Below the pieces are notes generated by a model, which was not told the DNA's origin, made no database searches, and was given only the letters and a program-made list of their open reading frames with translations. A stretch of DNA of 64,000 nt from Emmonsiellopsis sp. PD_33. Its lineage: Eukaryota > Ascomycota > Eurotiomycetes > Onygenales > Ajellomycetaceae. The stretch is taken from positions 1 to 64,000 of the forward strand of contig JANTQF010000180.1 in the NCBI GenBank assembly GCA_032988165.1. Reading direction: 5' to 3'. The translations under genes and the position numbers were made by a program. Below, one piece after another: positions 34,401 through 46,186 of the stretch (the first letter of the stretch is position 1; each line of letters starts with the position of its first letter).

Positions 34401-35310
34401 CGAAAATTCCAGTTCCAGGCGCATTCAAATCCCTATCTGATGTAGGCTGTCTATTGCGGCCTATTTGTTTTCGAGAAGATGGGAGGGAAAAGGATAAAAC
34501 GGTGTACTCCTCAGCATTTGCTTCCGCATCCCTCCGCCGACGAGCAATATCATCCAATGCCTCTTTTCCCAGGGAAATCGACACAACAAAGGCGAGAGGC
34601 GCGATGTATGACGACATATATCCGATTCTCAGGATGGGTATAATTTGTGATAGTGCCACAAGGAGAAAGTAAATGTTGAAAAAGAAGGAAAATTCATTGT
34701 AAAGCGTGCGAGGAAGAAAGCTCCACGGGGTATATTTGGCATTCGAAATGATATTTGGAGGGTATCGGGCCTTTTGCGTTTGGCCAACGAGTACTTGTCG
34801 GGTTGGTTTTGGATTTGAACTGGTATCTAGTTGAAGATCACCGTACTGTTCAGCACCGTCTTCGCGCGTGGGCGGCGAGCCGAAGCTAGGGAGGCGGAGC
34901 TTAGATCCAAGCTGGGAGTATAGGCTTCCTTCAGCAGCAGGGCGGCGTCGAGCCCGAGTTCCCCCACTTAGCAGAGGGGCATCATCCTCTGCATAAGTCG
35001 AACTCCTACCAGAAAGTGGTTGGCTGCCACCATCGTGATCGTCGAGTAATCCGTCAAGATCGTCTCCCTCGTTGTTTTGCCTGGATTTTCCACGGTTCCA
35101 GAGTCGATTTCGAGCTCCGGTCCGCAAATTCCTTAGCGCAATTCCCGGACCATAGCGCGGCCTTGATCCAATTCCTCCCTTGCTCGAAGGACTATGTCCA
35201 GTGTGGGTAGGTTGTACGTCCAGCTCATCCAGGTCAAGGTCCTCTTCGGACTCAGGATCGTCGGAGAGGATCGGGGACTCCGGACGGCGGTACTCGTGGG
35301 ATGGCGCCAT
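31402..35310 (-). CDS. NEO1: P4-type phospholipid-transporting ATPase Neo1
   Basis: Two exons: 35310-33444 and 33395-31402 (intron 48 nt); 1286 aa. P-type ATPase marks are complete: DGET actuator motif in RTDQLDGETDWKLR, phosphorylation site DKTGTLTQN (Asp614, right at the splice junction), MLTGDKVETA, and GDGGNDVSMIQAADVGIGI. P4 (flippase) identity comes from the TLYNEFSFFFNIYF first membrane helix and the short C-terminus. Among P4 enzymes the Neo1/ATP9 group is short-tailed and works without a Cdc50 subunit. It acts at Golgi/endosome membranes to keep aminophospholipids in the cytosolic leaflet. The N-terminal 180 residues are acidic and disordered. It is divergent from SEC16, another secretory-pathway gene. 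Confidence 0.94.
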
Positions 35311-36155
35311 GTCAACGGAGACGGCTAAATCTGCTGTATTCTGATCGGATGCGGTGTGCCCATGTTCCTGTTGCAGACTCGAGCGTTGCCAAATGCAGTC
35401 ATCAATATTGGCATCAAAAGCGTCGCAAGGTATGGTATGCTCTAATTAGCGGAACGTCATCGGCGGAGGTTCGGCGTTTGCGGTACGGGGGCTGCAAAGA
35501 CTTCTGGGGATAGACGAAATTGGGGGCGCCACAGACTGGGCGGTATCAATGCGGACAGGATCTAAGAGAGCGGATTAGCAGGTCGTGGCGTCGTATATGA
35601 GGGCGGAGATGGGATCAGGTAGCATCATAATGCGAAACAGCGACGATGATGCGGTGGAATGATATCACGTGGCTTAGCTAATCGATTTAGATCACATGAC
35701 TATAAGCCGTACTGTCGATTACCAAGACCGTAATATTACCACCAGAATCCTTCGAGAACAGCGTATGGGCGGTACCATACCGCGCCAAGACCTCAGCCGG
35801 CCAAACGCCTACCTGGCTACTTCGGCGCCACGTTCCTCCGGCTCCGTCGGCCGTCCATGGAAAGCGCCAGGAATCGTCCCAGACTCCACGTCGACGACTC
35901 CATGCTCCTCCTCGCCTCTCGTTGACGACGACACGCGCCTCTCTGCCCTTTTCTACGCGGCCATGAGTCCTTGCCAGCGCCTGTCCTTTTGAGCTTTGTC
36001 ACCGTCCGTTTGTTTCTTTTTGTTCTCCCAGGCAGGGGAAATTCGCCAGTCACCCTTCCGTCGCCCCCTTGCGACTCGATTTTTCCCAGCTGCGCACGGT
36101 CTGACAGTCGTGTCATTAGCACCGCGGACCTGCCCCTTGCGCCCGCCGACGATTA
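35311..36155. promoter_or_regulatory. Divergent intergenic region NEO1 / SEC16
   Basis: About 845 bp between divergent starts. It contains both promoters and probably long 5' leaders. C/T-rich near the SEC16 start. No supported gene. Confidence 0.5.
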
Positions 36156-39100
36156 ATGGCAGGGGATATTGCCGTGGAATGTCGAAGCTCCCTGGCCTCC
36201 AGCATGATTCAACCAGGAGCATGGAATCCTGCTCTGAGACCCGATAACAGTCCGGAAAGGGGCGCGCTGCAACCCTTATCCGACGACAGCACACACTCGT
36301 TATCCGAGAAACCCTCGACCGATTCACTACTACCCACCGAATCTATAAAGCCAGCCAATGCCGGGGATCTTCCTGCCGATTCTGCGAATGGTGTTCTCTC
36401 GCATGATGCGTCCGAGGACCCTATCACGGATGACCTTGGTGGAGAGAACGTCACTACCCAGGAAGAAGATTTGTCGGAATCACAGCAGGGCGAGAGTATA
36501 GTAAACGATGTCCCGCCTTCGAGTTCGTTGCCAGATGCGCAGGAGCCTGTACAACCTGCCGAAGCAAAGCCGGCATCAACCAAAGAGGAGGTTACTATCA
36601 AACCATCAGTGGAAGAATTCCAGTGGGACGATGATGGTGATATAGATCAGGCCTGGGGAATCACGAGTGCCAACACGGATCTATTCGAACGAGCAGACCT
36701 AGCGAACCGAACCAATTCCTTCCCTAGCGTGGATGTGACAGACGACTCCAATCCGCATGAAAGCAACCTGCCTGAGAGCACATCGGAATCAGGTGCTCCT
36801 GATGCTGGGAATCAGGAGCCTGGTGGTCAATCGATACCGACAACTGACAATCCGTATCAAACGTCCGATGCGCATACTGATTTCATGCCGTGGAGTGCTA
36901 CGAACGTAGATGAAGATAATTCTGGACAGTTCTTCAATCAACTTAATACACAAACGAAACCTATATATACTCCTCTGGAGGCCGAATCTCGATTTGAAGA
37001 GGGGATGCCTCTGGTGAACAATACGGAGCCATCATCGCCAACGGAGACCTCACCAACGCAACAGGACCAAACGGCCTCCATCGATGCAATTTTCAATGAG
37101 GACGAAGTTGATGATGATAGTGGCTTTTTTACTTCAAATGCAGATACGCATCCTGCTTCACCCCCACCCTTTGGCCGCAAATCTACATCGCAAGTCCTCG
37201 GCTCTCTCCACTATGAGAAAGACCCGAGCAGTGTCGATTCGCCCACCGAGATTGAGGCTATCGAAGAGAAGGTGGAAGCTAGCGACACCCAGACTACTAA
37301 AGAGGGGCCAGCCGAACCGCCAGCATCCGAGGAGGATTTGGCTGAGATGTGGAAAGCCGCCCTGAGCGATGATGACCTGCTAATCGAGGACGACGATTTG
37401 AATGGCCCTTCTGGACAGGACCAAACCCAGTTAAATGGCGTTGAAGAACCTGCTAATAATTACACCAATGAGCCGATGCAGATGAGTCCCTCTGCACAAC
37501 AACACCCCCAAGTCAACCCATATGCCCCCCACCAGCCATCTTCTTCCGATTTGATAGGGGGCCTTCCAGCCACGGATTATGGTCTGCATAATGCCAATAC
37601 CAGCACTGCACCACTACCACCTCCAACCAGGCAGTACTCAGGAGATTCCGATTCATCCAAGCCTGAAAGTTTTTCGAACCGAGCAAAGGCTGGCTACAAA
37701 TCCCCATATGATCTGCCAATGGATATCACGCGGCCCAAACATCCTCTGGTCCATCGTACCTCTCAACCGCTCCCTACGATGCAACCCCCTCCTCGCAAAA
37801 GCAGTATGACAGGGACGCGACCTATGAGTTCGGGCTCTGCGTTTGCTCCTCCGCCGGCTGCCCCTCCACCTCTCGCTCGTCGAGAAACCGCTGGAGCTCC
37901 GGCTACAAACAACTTTTTTGAAGAACTCCCGATTGCCCCCAGATCCCGTCCGTCAACTCAAGGCAGATACTCTCCTCAGACCATAGGGCAGCCAGTGGCA
38001 CCATTGCCACCTACTTCGGTACCCCAGAATATGGCTGCGCCTCCCACACTGTCTCCTCAAACAAGTGATCAGTTTCAATTACAAAAGCCGGAACGGCTAG
38101 ACCCCTACGCCAGCCTCCCCGTCCCAGCAGGCCCATCTGGTCGATATTCCCCAAAGCCGCCATCGTTACATCCTGGATCAAAGCCTCCATCATCCCCAAG
38201 ATACTCCCCTGCCCCGCCCCCCTCTACTGGGCCTCCCGCCGCAAATAGATATGCATCCCAACCTACAACAAGCTTCCCTCCCGCTAGCATACTTCCATTC
38301 CAGCCAAGGACATCTAGTCCACTTGCGCAGCCTGAAACAGGCATGTCCGCGGCCCAAGCAGCACCTCTACCAACCAGACCCAGTGTCGCCATGGCTGGAC
38401 CAGGACCTTCGTCCCTTCACCTCGCTGTGGAATCCTCACCTGCTGTGAACACCCAACAAAGCCAGTCTACACCACCTAACCAATACGTGCCCGGTACTGG
38501 CCTCGGGGTTGCCGTATCTCCACAAACTATGGATCATCTTCCTCAGCAAATATCACCCGCCCCTCGCAACCCATATGAACCAGTTGCCCCCTCCCAGCCG
38601 GCGCCTTCGGCCATGTCTAGTCACCCGCCGCCTCCCACAGGGCCCACTCAATACAGTCCTGATCAAAAACCGAAGCCCCCCAGGCGATCCCAGACACAAT
38701 CGCCTAGCGCACGCCGATATGAACCGAACCTAGTAACTCAAAATGAACCATTCCAAAGACCGGCATCTGTCCACGCTCCAAGGCCACCGCTACAGCTACA
38801 GCCTCAGCCTAATTCGTCAAGTCACGATCCTGTGTCCTCCCCGCAATTAGATTTTGTTCAGCCTACGGATGGACAGGAGCTCGATCCCCTACAACGCTGG
38901 AAGGGAGCTCCAATATTCAAATTCGGTTTTGGAGGAATAGTGGCAACCACATTCCCTAAACATATTCCCAGATATTCCGCTGGGCAGCTTACTCCCAAGA
39001 TCAAGTCAAGCCCCGGAGAAGTCAAAATACGTCACACGGGCGAGGTGGTTGCCTCGACGGATACCGCTATGAAGTTCCCTGGACCATTAAAATCAAAATC

Positions 39101-41784
39101 CAAGAAGAAGGATGTTGTTGCCTGGCTAACTGCGAAGATATCGGCTTTTGAAAATGAGTCGCTTTCGTTAGATACGGCCTCTCAACAACAACATAACGAA
39201 AAAATCCTGCTGTGGAAAATTGTAAAGGTTATGGTTGAGCATGATGGGATTTTGACCGGAACTGCAGAAGTCGAAAATGCTGTTCGATCTGTTCTTTCTC
39301 CGCTTCCTGAATTGGCAGAGCCTACTTCCCAGTCATACAGTCAACCTGCCCAACGTTCGACCGGATATAGAAGTATAAGTGGAACTTCCCAACCTGAAAC
39401 GGTGAACGCTGATGGCATGGAAAGCATCCGCAGAAATCTTTTGTCTGGCTCAAGGGAGAAGGCCGTTTGGGGAGCTGTGGACCACCGCCTCTGGGGCCAT
39501 GCCATGCTAATCTCGTCAACGCTCGACAAGTCGGTCTGGAAACAGGTCGTCCAAGAGTTTGTCCGACGAGAGGTCCGATCAGCCGGTGACAATACTGAGT
39601 CGTTGGCCGCCCTTTATGAAATCTTCGCCGGCAATCTAGAGGAGAGTATCGATGAGCTGGTTCCTCCTTCGGCGCGGGCTGGGTTGCAAATGGTGAGCAA
39701 GACTGATAACCCGGGCAATGCTAAAAACGCGCTTGAGGGATTAGACAAATGGCAGGAAACTTTGGCTTTGACCCTAAGTAACCGTAGTCCTGACGACCAC
39801 CATGCGCTACTTGCCCTTTCTCGGCTTCTTCTATCTTATGGCAGGGTGGAAGCGTCACACCTGTGCGCGCTGTTTGCGAAATCCGCCTCCACTCCTCTAA
39901 TATTGAGTGGCCCTGATGACCCACAGTCTCATATTACGCTGCTGGGAGCCGACCATCGTCGTTACCCATCTACGTTTGCCAATGCTCAGGATCCGATTCT
40001 TCTGACTGAGGTTTATGAATTTGCGCTATCTGTTCTGTCTGGTTCCCCCGCCGCCGTCCTTCCACATCTCCAAGCTTTCAAGCTGCAGTATGCGATTTCG
40101 CTCGCGGAAAATGGCAACAAGAGCGACGCTCTGCAATATTGTGAGGCAATCGGGTCTATCCTGAAATCAACCACAAAGCCATCTCCATACTACAGCCAAC
40201 GATTCTTCTCTGAGCTTGAAGAACTCCACAACCGTGTGAGACAGTCCCCTGCTGATGGGTCCTCCTCGTGGATGTCCAAGCCCAGCATGGAAAAAGTATC
40301 TGGTTCGATGTGGGCGAGATTCAACAGTTTCGTTGCGGGCGATGACAGCGATGGTGCCTCGACTGGATCGGCTAAAGGAGCAGATGCGGACATTGGCCCA
40401 TTCGCCAAAGTCGTCGGCACTCCTCCAGTAAGCCGCTCGCCATCAGTCACTGAGGCTTATGGGTCCTATTTCCCATCCGGCCAGCCAATTCCCGCAGTGC
40501 AGCCGACCTCTCGTTATGCGCCCGGAAATCAATATGCTCCTTATTCTTCTCCAGATCAATATCGTGGCCGTAGTTCTCTGGACTCTCAAAGATCACCGCC
40601 AGTCAGTGGTGCCGGCAGATCCTACTCTCAACGTCGCCCCTCTCAGGAACGAAGCAACACTGCCGATGGTATCTATCATCCGTCGGCACCTCACAACGTC
40701 TATAATCCGGCACCGACTCATGGTCGACATTCGACACCGCCCCAGTCTACATATGCTCCGCTGGCGCCCGTGGAAGAAAATTATCCCACTGAAAATCATG
40801 GATCACCGGCATTAGAACAACCCATTAATTTTGGCGGCTATCAGCCGAGCAACCTACCGCAGCAACCTACATTTGCCGAACAAGCCAGCATAGAACAGGA
40901 AGTTAGCGCTGCACTTCCCCAGACCACTGGCTATGCGCCACCTAGTATGACCACTGGCTACGAACCACCATCGTACGAGCCGGAGCCGGCGGACAGTGAG
41001 GAGTCGGATAAGGAGAAGCCAAAGAAGAAGTCATTCATGGATGACGATGATGACGATTTTGCCGTTCGCGAAGCAGCTATGAAGAAGGCCGAGAAGGAGC
41101 GTAAGGATCGCGAAGCCGATGAGGCCTTTAGGAAGGCTGCAGAAGAGGATGGTAAGTTACCCATCCATTCAACCCTAGCGGATAATGCTAACCCTTTGAA
41201 TAGCTAAGAAACCTGCTCCTGAGAAAAAAGGCTGGTTTTCGTGGTTGGGACGAGGGAAAGATCCCAATCCCCACACCGGAGGCCCGATCCGTGCAAAACT
41301 TGGCGAAGAGAATTCATTCTATTACGACAAGGAGTTAAAGAGATGGGTTAACAAGAAGGACCCCAATAGCGCTACCGCAACCGCTCACTCCACACCACCG
41401 CCACCCAAGGGAACGGCACCATCTAGCCGATCAGCCAGTTCTGGAGCCGGCCCTCCCCCAGCCGGTAATATCCCGACCTCTGGCTCGGCACCGATTCTCA
41501 TGCCACCATCCAACCCACCTAGTGGACCCCCCTCACAGGCCGGCGGCTTGTCACCACTGAATATGAGCCCTAGCCTATCTTCCCTAGCGGTGCCACCATC
41601 AGCAAGCCCGCATCTGATGCCCCGCTCTGTTTCGGCTGGCATGGCACCTCCTTCCCGGCCCGGTACCGCGTTGAGCAATGCCAGCTCGATTGATGATCTT
41701 CTTGGTGCGCCACAACCAAGGAAGGGCAATACAGTCAAGGCCAAAAAGAAGGGCAGAGGCTATATTGATGTCATGGCTAAATAA
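36156..41784 (+). CDS. SEC16: COPII coat assembly protein Sec16
   Basis: Two exons: 36156-41151 and 41204-41784 (intron 52 nt, branch GCTAAC); 1858 aa. The N-terminal 900 residues are acidic, then Pro/Ser/Gln-rich and disordered. A conserved segment begins at about residue 908 (LDPLQRWKGAPIFKFGFGG). The central conserved (ACE1) domain follows, with SREKAVWGAVDHRLWGHAML and helical repeats to about 1,400. The C-terminal exon carries WFSWLGRGKDPN and GGPIRAKLGEENSFYYDKEL, the conserved Sec23-binding-region sequence of fungal Sec16. Sec16 scaffolds ER exit sites and recruits COPII. An in-frame ATG at 36204 (giving MIQPGAWNPALRPDN, more like other fungal starts) is an equally good start. The C-terminal end (RGYIDVMAK) is typical. 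Confidence 0.93.
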
Positions 41785-42584
41785 ACGACACGAAATGATA
41801 CGATACCCGCGTTTGCCTATGTCAAAATGATTGGTTCCTTGGAAAATCGGCTTCCCAACGTCCATAGCCCTGTTCATCCACGACCATATATATACCCCTG
41901 AAAATCAACATATTTTTCATCAAGTCGTCGACAGAAATAACCCCACAACATGCATTGCACATTTTCAACACCATTAGCGTCATCCATATGCTGTTTATTC
42001 CCGTCATATGCTTTTGTTGCAATTTGGCGTTCCAAATCATATCTATGCAGATGTGATTTCTTTTTCTTGCACGTGCAAACTGTGGGCGTTTTATCAAGCC
42101 CATTCATCATGTTTGATTTTCCCCGTTTTCCCACTCATGTTTCGTTTCACCCTCGTCCCTACGTATGTTCTAGGAGAGGCTTTTTGTGTTTTACTATTTA
42201 CTTATTTCCCATTTTGCGTCTACGTAATGCTTCTTTTATACTCCCCACCCTCTCAATACCTACTACGGAGGTGTTAATGCTCGTCTATTTACCCTTTGCT
42301 TATTTTTGTTTTTGGTGTCCTCATTTTTTTATATACACCTCATTTTTGGCGAAAATTCCCGCCAGAAGGATTATTACTTATTATTTTTAATGTGACTTGA
42401 AAGGGAAAGACTGGTGGACGTTGTGATTTACTTCTTCACTTCCCCTTGAATTTTTTTTTTTTTTCCTGTACACTAATTTTGTCTCCTATTGTCTCCTTTT
42501 TTTTTCCCGCCCGCTGATCACAACCGAATGAAACCTAAATATCCCCCTCTACATACTTGCATGCATACATGAATACGAAGCTTA

Positions 42585-42645
42585 TATCTATCTATCTATC
42601 TATCTATCTAATCTACCCGTCAATATATACATACATACATACCTA
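42585..42645. repeat. Tetranucleotide microsatellites (ATCT)n and (CATA)n
   Basis: ATCT units run from 42585 to about 42611. A second array of CATA units lies at about 42,626-42,645. They are in 3' flanking DNA and are possible length-polymorphic markers. Confidence 0.9.
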
Positions 42646-43542
42646 TCCTACCATCTCAGTCATCCCAATTTATAAATACCCAACCATCAATTTTCCCGCC
42701 CCTGCTGGCCCCCGTTTAAAACATATCCAACCAAGCCAACTCCAGTAATAAGTTACTACAAGGCACACAGCACAATTTCCACATCCAACCATATCTTACT
42801 AAATAAACCAACGTTTCAGACTAACACCACCCCTCCACAACCTCGTTACACGCTCTATTTTACTCACCCCCTGTGCTCGTGCTACAGATATTCATTCATA
42901 CATATCGCCCATACGAAATCTCAGATCGCATGCACGGGTAAGCACGTAAGTAAATCGGATGCGGATGAGATGGGACGAGACGGGATGAAACGGGGGGCGT
43001 GGCACCACCTAACATATATATGCACATCCATATTCCGCATACACTCGCGGACTGGACTGATTGATTGCGCGGCGGATGGTTATCCGGTCCAGTTCCAAGC
43101 CAAGTCCGGGTGGGTGGGTGGTGTGGTGTGGTTTGGATTGTGATGTATTGATTCCGTTTGGTTTGGTTGTTTGGGTGTGCATAGGATAGGAAGTTGGATG
43201 AGATGGGATGATATGGGATAGATGGATGGGGAATGACTTAATAGGTTTATTTAGATGAAATGGCGGGTTGTTGGGTCGTGGGTATATGTATATTTAAGTT
43301 GTAGAGAGGAAGGGAGGTATGGTTTCTAGCGGATTCATGGCGTTTCAATTGGTTGGGTAGAGGTATATACGGTGATTGGGTATATTATATATTGAAGGTT
43401 TGATTGAAGCTACTTTAATTAGGTGGAATTAATAGTAAATAATGGATGTTCGTTATGTGGCGTGGCGTGGTGAGCATCTATATAGATATGGACTTGCTTC
43501 ATGGATTTGGCTGAATTACCCTCCGCAGATAACGAGGTAAGG

Positions 43543-43566
43543 TCAAACAAACAAACAAACAAACAA
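43543..43566. repeat. Tetranucleotide microsatellite (CAAA)n
   Basis: About six CAAA units immediately downstream of the HUS1 stop codon, on the plus strand. Confidence 0.85.
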
Positions 43567-43589
43567 AAAAATTAACAGTTCATTTCAGT

Positions 43590-45154
43590 TCATGCTGCGT
43601 AGGAGTTGATGTAATACTGGACAGAGTTAATGTTAACTGCTCGTTGCACCACCGGGGGTAAATCCCCAATATATGGCTTGTTGGAGGCGGAAATTATACG
43701 TACAGTCAAGCAGGAATACTCCCCTCCGCTCTCCGGTAGATAGACGTATAGAATGAGCGCGGTATCGTGGATGAAACCTATTTTGGGACGGGCGTTAGTT
43801 GGATAGGTTGATATTCAAACAGGTCGATTCGAACGTGGAACAAGACTTCGCCCCCCGTCACACACATCCGTCCGTGGCTGGCCTCACGAACTTGATGCAT
43901 ATGCAGACACCCGCTCTGCACCACGTTAAGAACCCCTGAAAAAAGCAAAAAGGGAAAAAAAAAAAAGAAAGAAACTCACAGGCAACAACCCTCGGACTCA
44001 ACCGTCCAACACTCAACACCCTCCCCCAGTCCCTCCCATCAATCCTCACCTTTGCCCACCCTTCCTCCGCCTCTCCGCCCAACTCTCTCATCCGCTCGCT
44101 GGGCAACTGCTCCAGCTCGTTCTGCGACAGCTGCGCCGGGTCCAGCGGGGGGTTCAGCAGGTCAGTCCACACGCTGGATATGCGCAGGGTGTCTGTTGCT
44201 ATGGCGAGTTTGAGGCTACCGTGCATGTTCGCGGAGAGCTCTAATTTGGGACTGGAGGTGGGATTATTGGCTGTGGCGGTGGCGGGGCCAGTTGAGGAGG
44301 AGGGGTTGTTTGTGGCGGTTGTGGTGGAGATGATGGTGTTGGAGGCGGTTTCCTGAGCGAGTTTGGTGAACCGTTCCGAGATGGATTTTAGCTGGATGAG
44401 GCTGGGGAGGACGATGTGGACGTCTGGGTTTCTGCAGCGGGGTTCGTGCAGGCCCTCGACGGCTGAGGGGGAGAGGACGCGCACGGGGATCTCTTGGGTG
44501 ATTATCGTTTCGCGCTCGCGGGGCATATCTGTCATGTTTGTGGGTTCTTGGTCTCTGTCTCTTGATGGCGGAGGGGGCATTGTGCTGGAGTTGTTAGTAG
44601 GGTTGTTAATATTAGGATTACTGTTAGAACTGCCCATTCCCAGTGCATTTTTCCCAGATGTCCATGACGAGGTTACGACTGTCAGGGCGAGCAAGGGGAG
44701 GGAGCCCTTTTTTGTCAGGCGGAGTTGAGCGGAGGATGCGCTTGTGGCGGAGCGGAGGGCGCGATGGAGGGCACCTATGGGGACTTCGAGGTTTATTACG
44801 CCGGATGCAGCGCTTATGGAATACGACTCGAAGACGGTTTCCTACATAAAGAGGAGATTGATGAGAAAAGAATTATCTTTGCGCATAGGCAGAGAGGTGA
44901 AGATAATGGGCGACTCCACGTACGATTGGGAGCTGGGCCCAGACCTGGGTGCCCTGGTCGGGGATGATGGTGAAGCGGACGACTTCATCTTCGAGGCGCA
45001 CCCAGCATATCTTGCCCAGGGAAGAGAGCGACGCGGTGAATTCTGCGAGAAAGAGTTAGCATCGTGATATAAGGGTGGTTTTAGGTGGTTTGATAGCAGG
45101 TTGATACACACTGGCAAAGGTGTTTATGTTTGTGAGCTGGCTTCTGAAGCGCAT
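43590..45154 (-). CDS. HUS1: Checkpoint clamp subunit Hus1 (9-1-1 complex)
   Basis: Five exons: 45154-45112, 45042-44924, 44841-43980, 43777-43704, 43616-43590; 374 aa. Splicing rebuilds the family N-terminus MRFRSQLTNINTFA-KFTASL and IPDQGTQVWAQL. Next come ETVFESYSISAASGVINLEV, a C-terminal strand set (CFIHDTALILYVYLPESG) and the closing CLTYYINSYAA. Hus1 forms the PCNA-like ring with Rad9 and Rad1, which is loaded at damaged DNA to activate the ATR/Mec1 kinase. The middle carries an Asn/Ser/Thr-rich insert (about 44,250-44,650). Two introns mislead ORF finding: 43979-43778 (202 nt) starts with an open stretch, and 43703-43617 is 87 nt with no stop. The last exon codes only eight residues. 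It is divergent from the Kar9-like gene. Confidence 0.92.
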
Positions 45155-46186
45155 GTTGCCTAAATACTAATATTGCATGTTCAGATACTAGGCTGGAGAA
45201 GTAATTGGTATCGTAGTTGGTGTGGTAGATGTTTCTTGATCCCGGCTGTCTCGTCTGTGGCATTTCATGGGCGGTGGTTGAGGTTGAGGTTGAGCGTCCC
45301 AAGGAAACGATAAATACTAACTAATAGCTGCTTTGGGAACTTTGTTTACTCTTATCTAGTTGCTTTTTGTTTTTGAATAATATAGTATCTACGGTGATAT
45401 ATTTATATGGGTATCTTGCCCTCAGTAACCGGTGTCTTTCGAATAACTGTCTGATGTATTCCCAGCGTGTCCAAGTGTCACTGTGCAGACACATACATGC
45501 ATGGTGCTTGATGTATACTGCACCAGGACGATGAGCGGTGTATTGAACATGCCAGACAGACAAATAGCTTGCAATATCTCTTAATTAACCTACGTGTCCG
45601 TGGGCTTTTTTTGGGCTGCGCGTCGATGTGTTGGACAGAGCTGATAGGCCTGACTAAATATTTAGGGCCAGCCTTCCTCGACGACATCTCGACCTCGACC
45701 TCGACCTCGACCTCGACTCCAACTTCAACTTCACTTCAACTCCATATCGACTTCTCACCACCCGAGTCTGCCCTTGAACTGCTGCTGTGAGAGCACTGGT
45801 CTGCTTGTCCACAGCTTCGTCCCGTCACTCTTTAACCCCCTCGTTACTCTCTCCTTGCCTGTGCGGCTTTGTCCGTCTCGTCCTGTCTTTTCCACGCCTT
45901 CATTGTCCGCCGTCGATCACCGCTATCCCTCCTCCCAGCCATCCAATTCCGCATATCGCGCCCTGCTCCGTCTTCCAGGTCCTCGAACCCGATGCCTTTT
46001 TAACCGTTCGCTGTCTCGCCATACCCATCATGTGGAGAGCGTTCCCCAGGCATTTTCCTTCCACCACCCTAACCGCACTACGAGATGACCCTGGCCGTGA
46101 CTTTTAACCGTCCTCGATCCTCGATACATCTATCTGCCTTCCCACGGGCGTTTTGAGCACCGCGATGCTATTCCGCCGCCGCGAAA
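45155..46186. promoter_or_regulatory. Divergent intergenic region HUS1 / Kar9-like
   Basis: About 1.03 kb. The part next to the Kar9-like start is C/T-rich, as in long fungal 5' leaders. A short CTCGAC/CTCGAG-type hexamer run lies at about 45,688-45,718. No supported gene. Confidence 0.5.

Larger units (their letters stand above)
41785..43589. other. Long convergent intergenic region with microsatellites
   Basis: About 1.8 kb between the 3' ends of SEC16 and HUS1. The left half is T/C-rich on the plus strand with poly-T runs (about 42,450 and 42,500). The right half is G/T/A-rich. It contains an ATCT array, a CATA array and a CAAA array (separate entry for the first). No coding frame I can support. 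Confidence 0.5.

Noticed and set aside
43858..43979. Apparent C-terminal tail of HUS1 (…FFFFPFCFFQGFLTW…)
   Set aside because: It is intron read-through after donor GTGAGT; splicing to 43777 restores the conserved ending.
44363..45067. Plus-strand open frames across this stretch
   Set aside because: They are antisense to HUS1 exons, whose minus-strand reading matches a known protein throughout.
45688..45718. CTCGAC hexamer run as a regulatory array
   Set aside because: Too short and simple to separate from a chance microsatellite.
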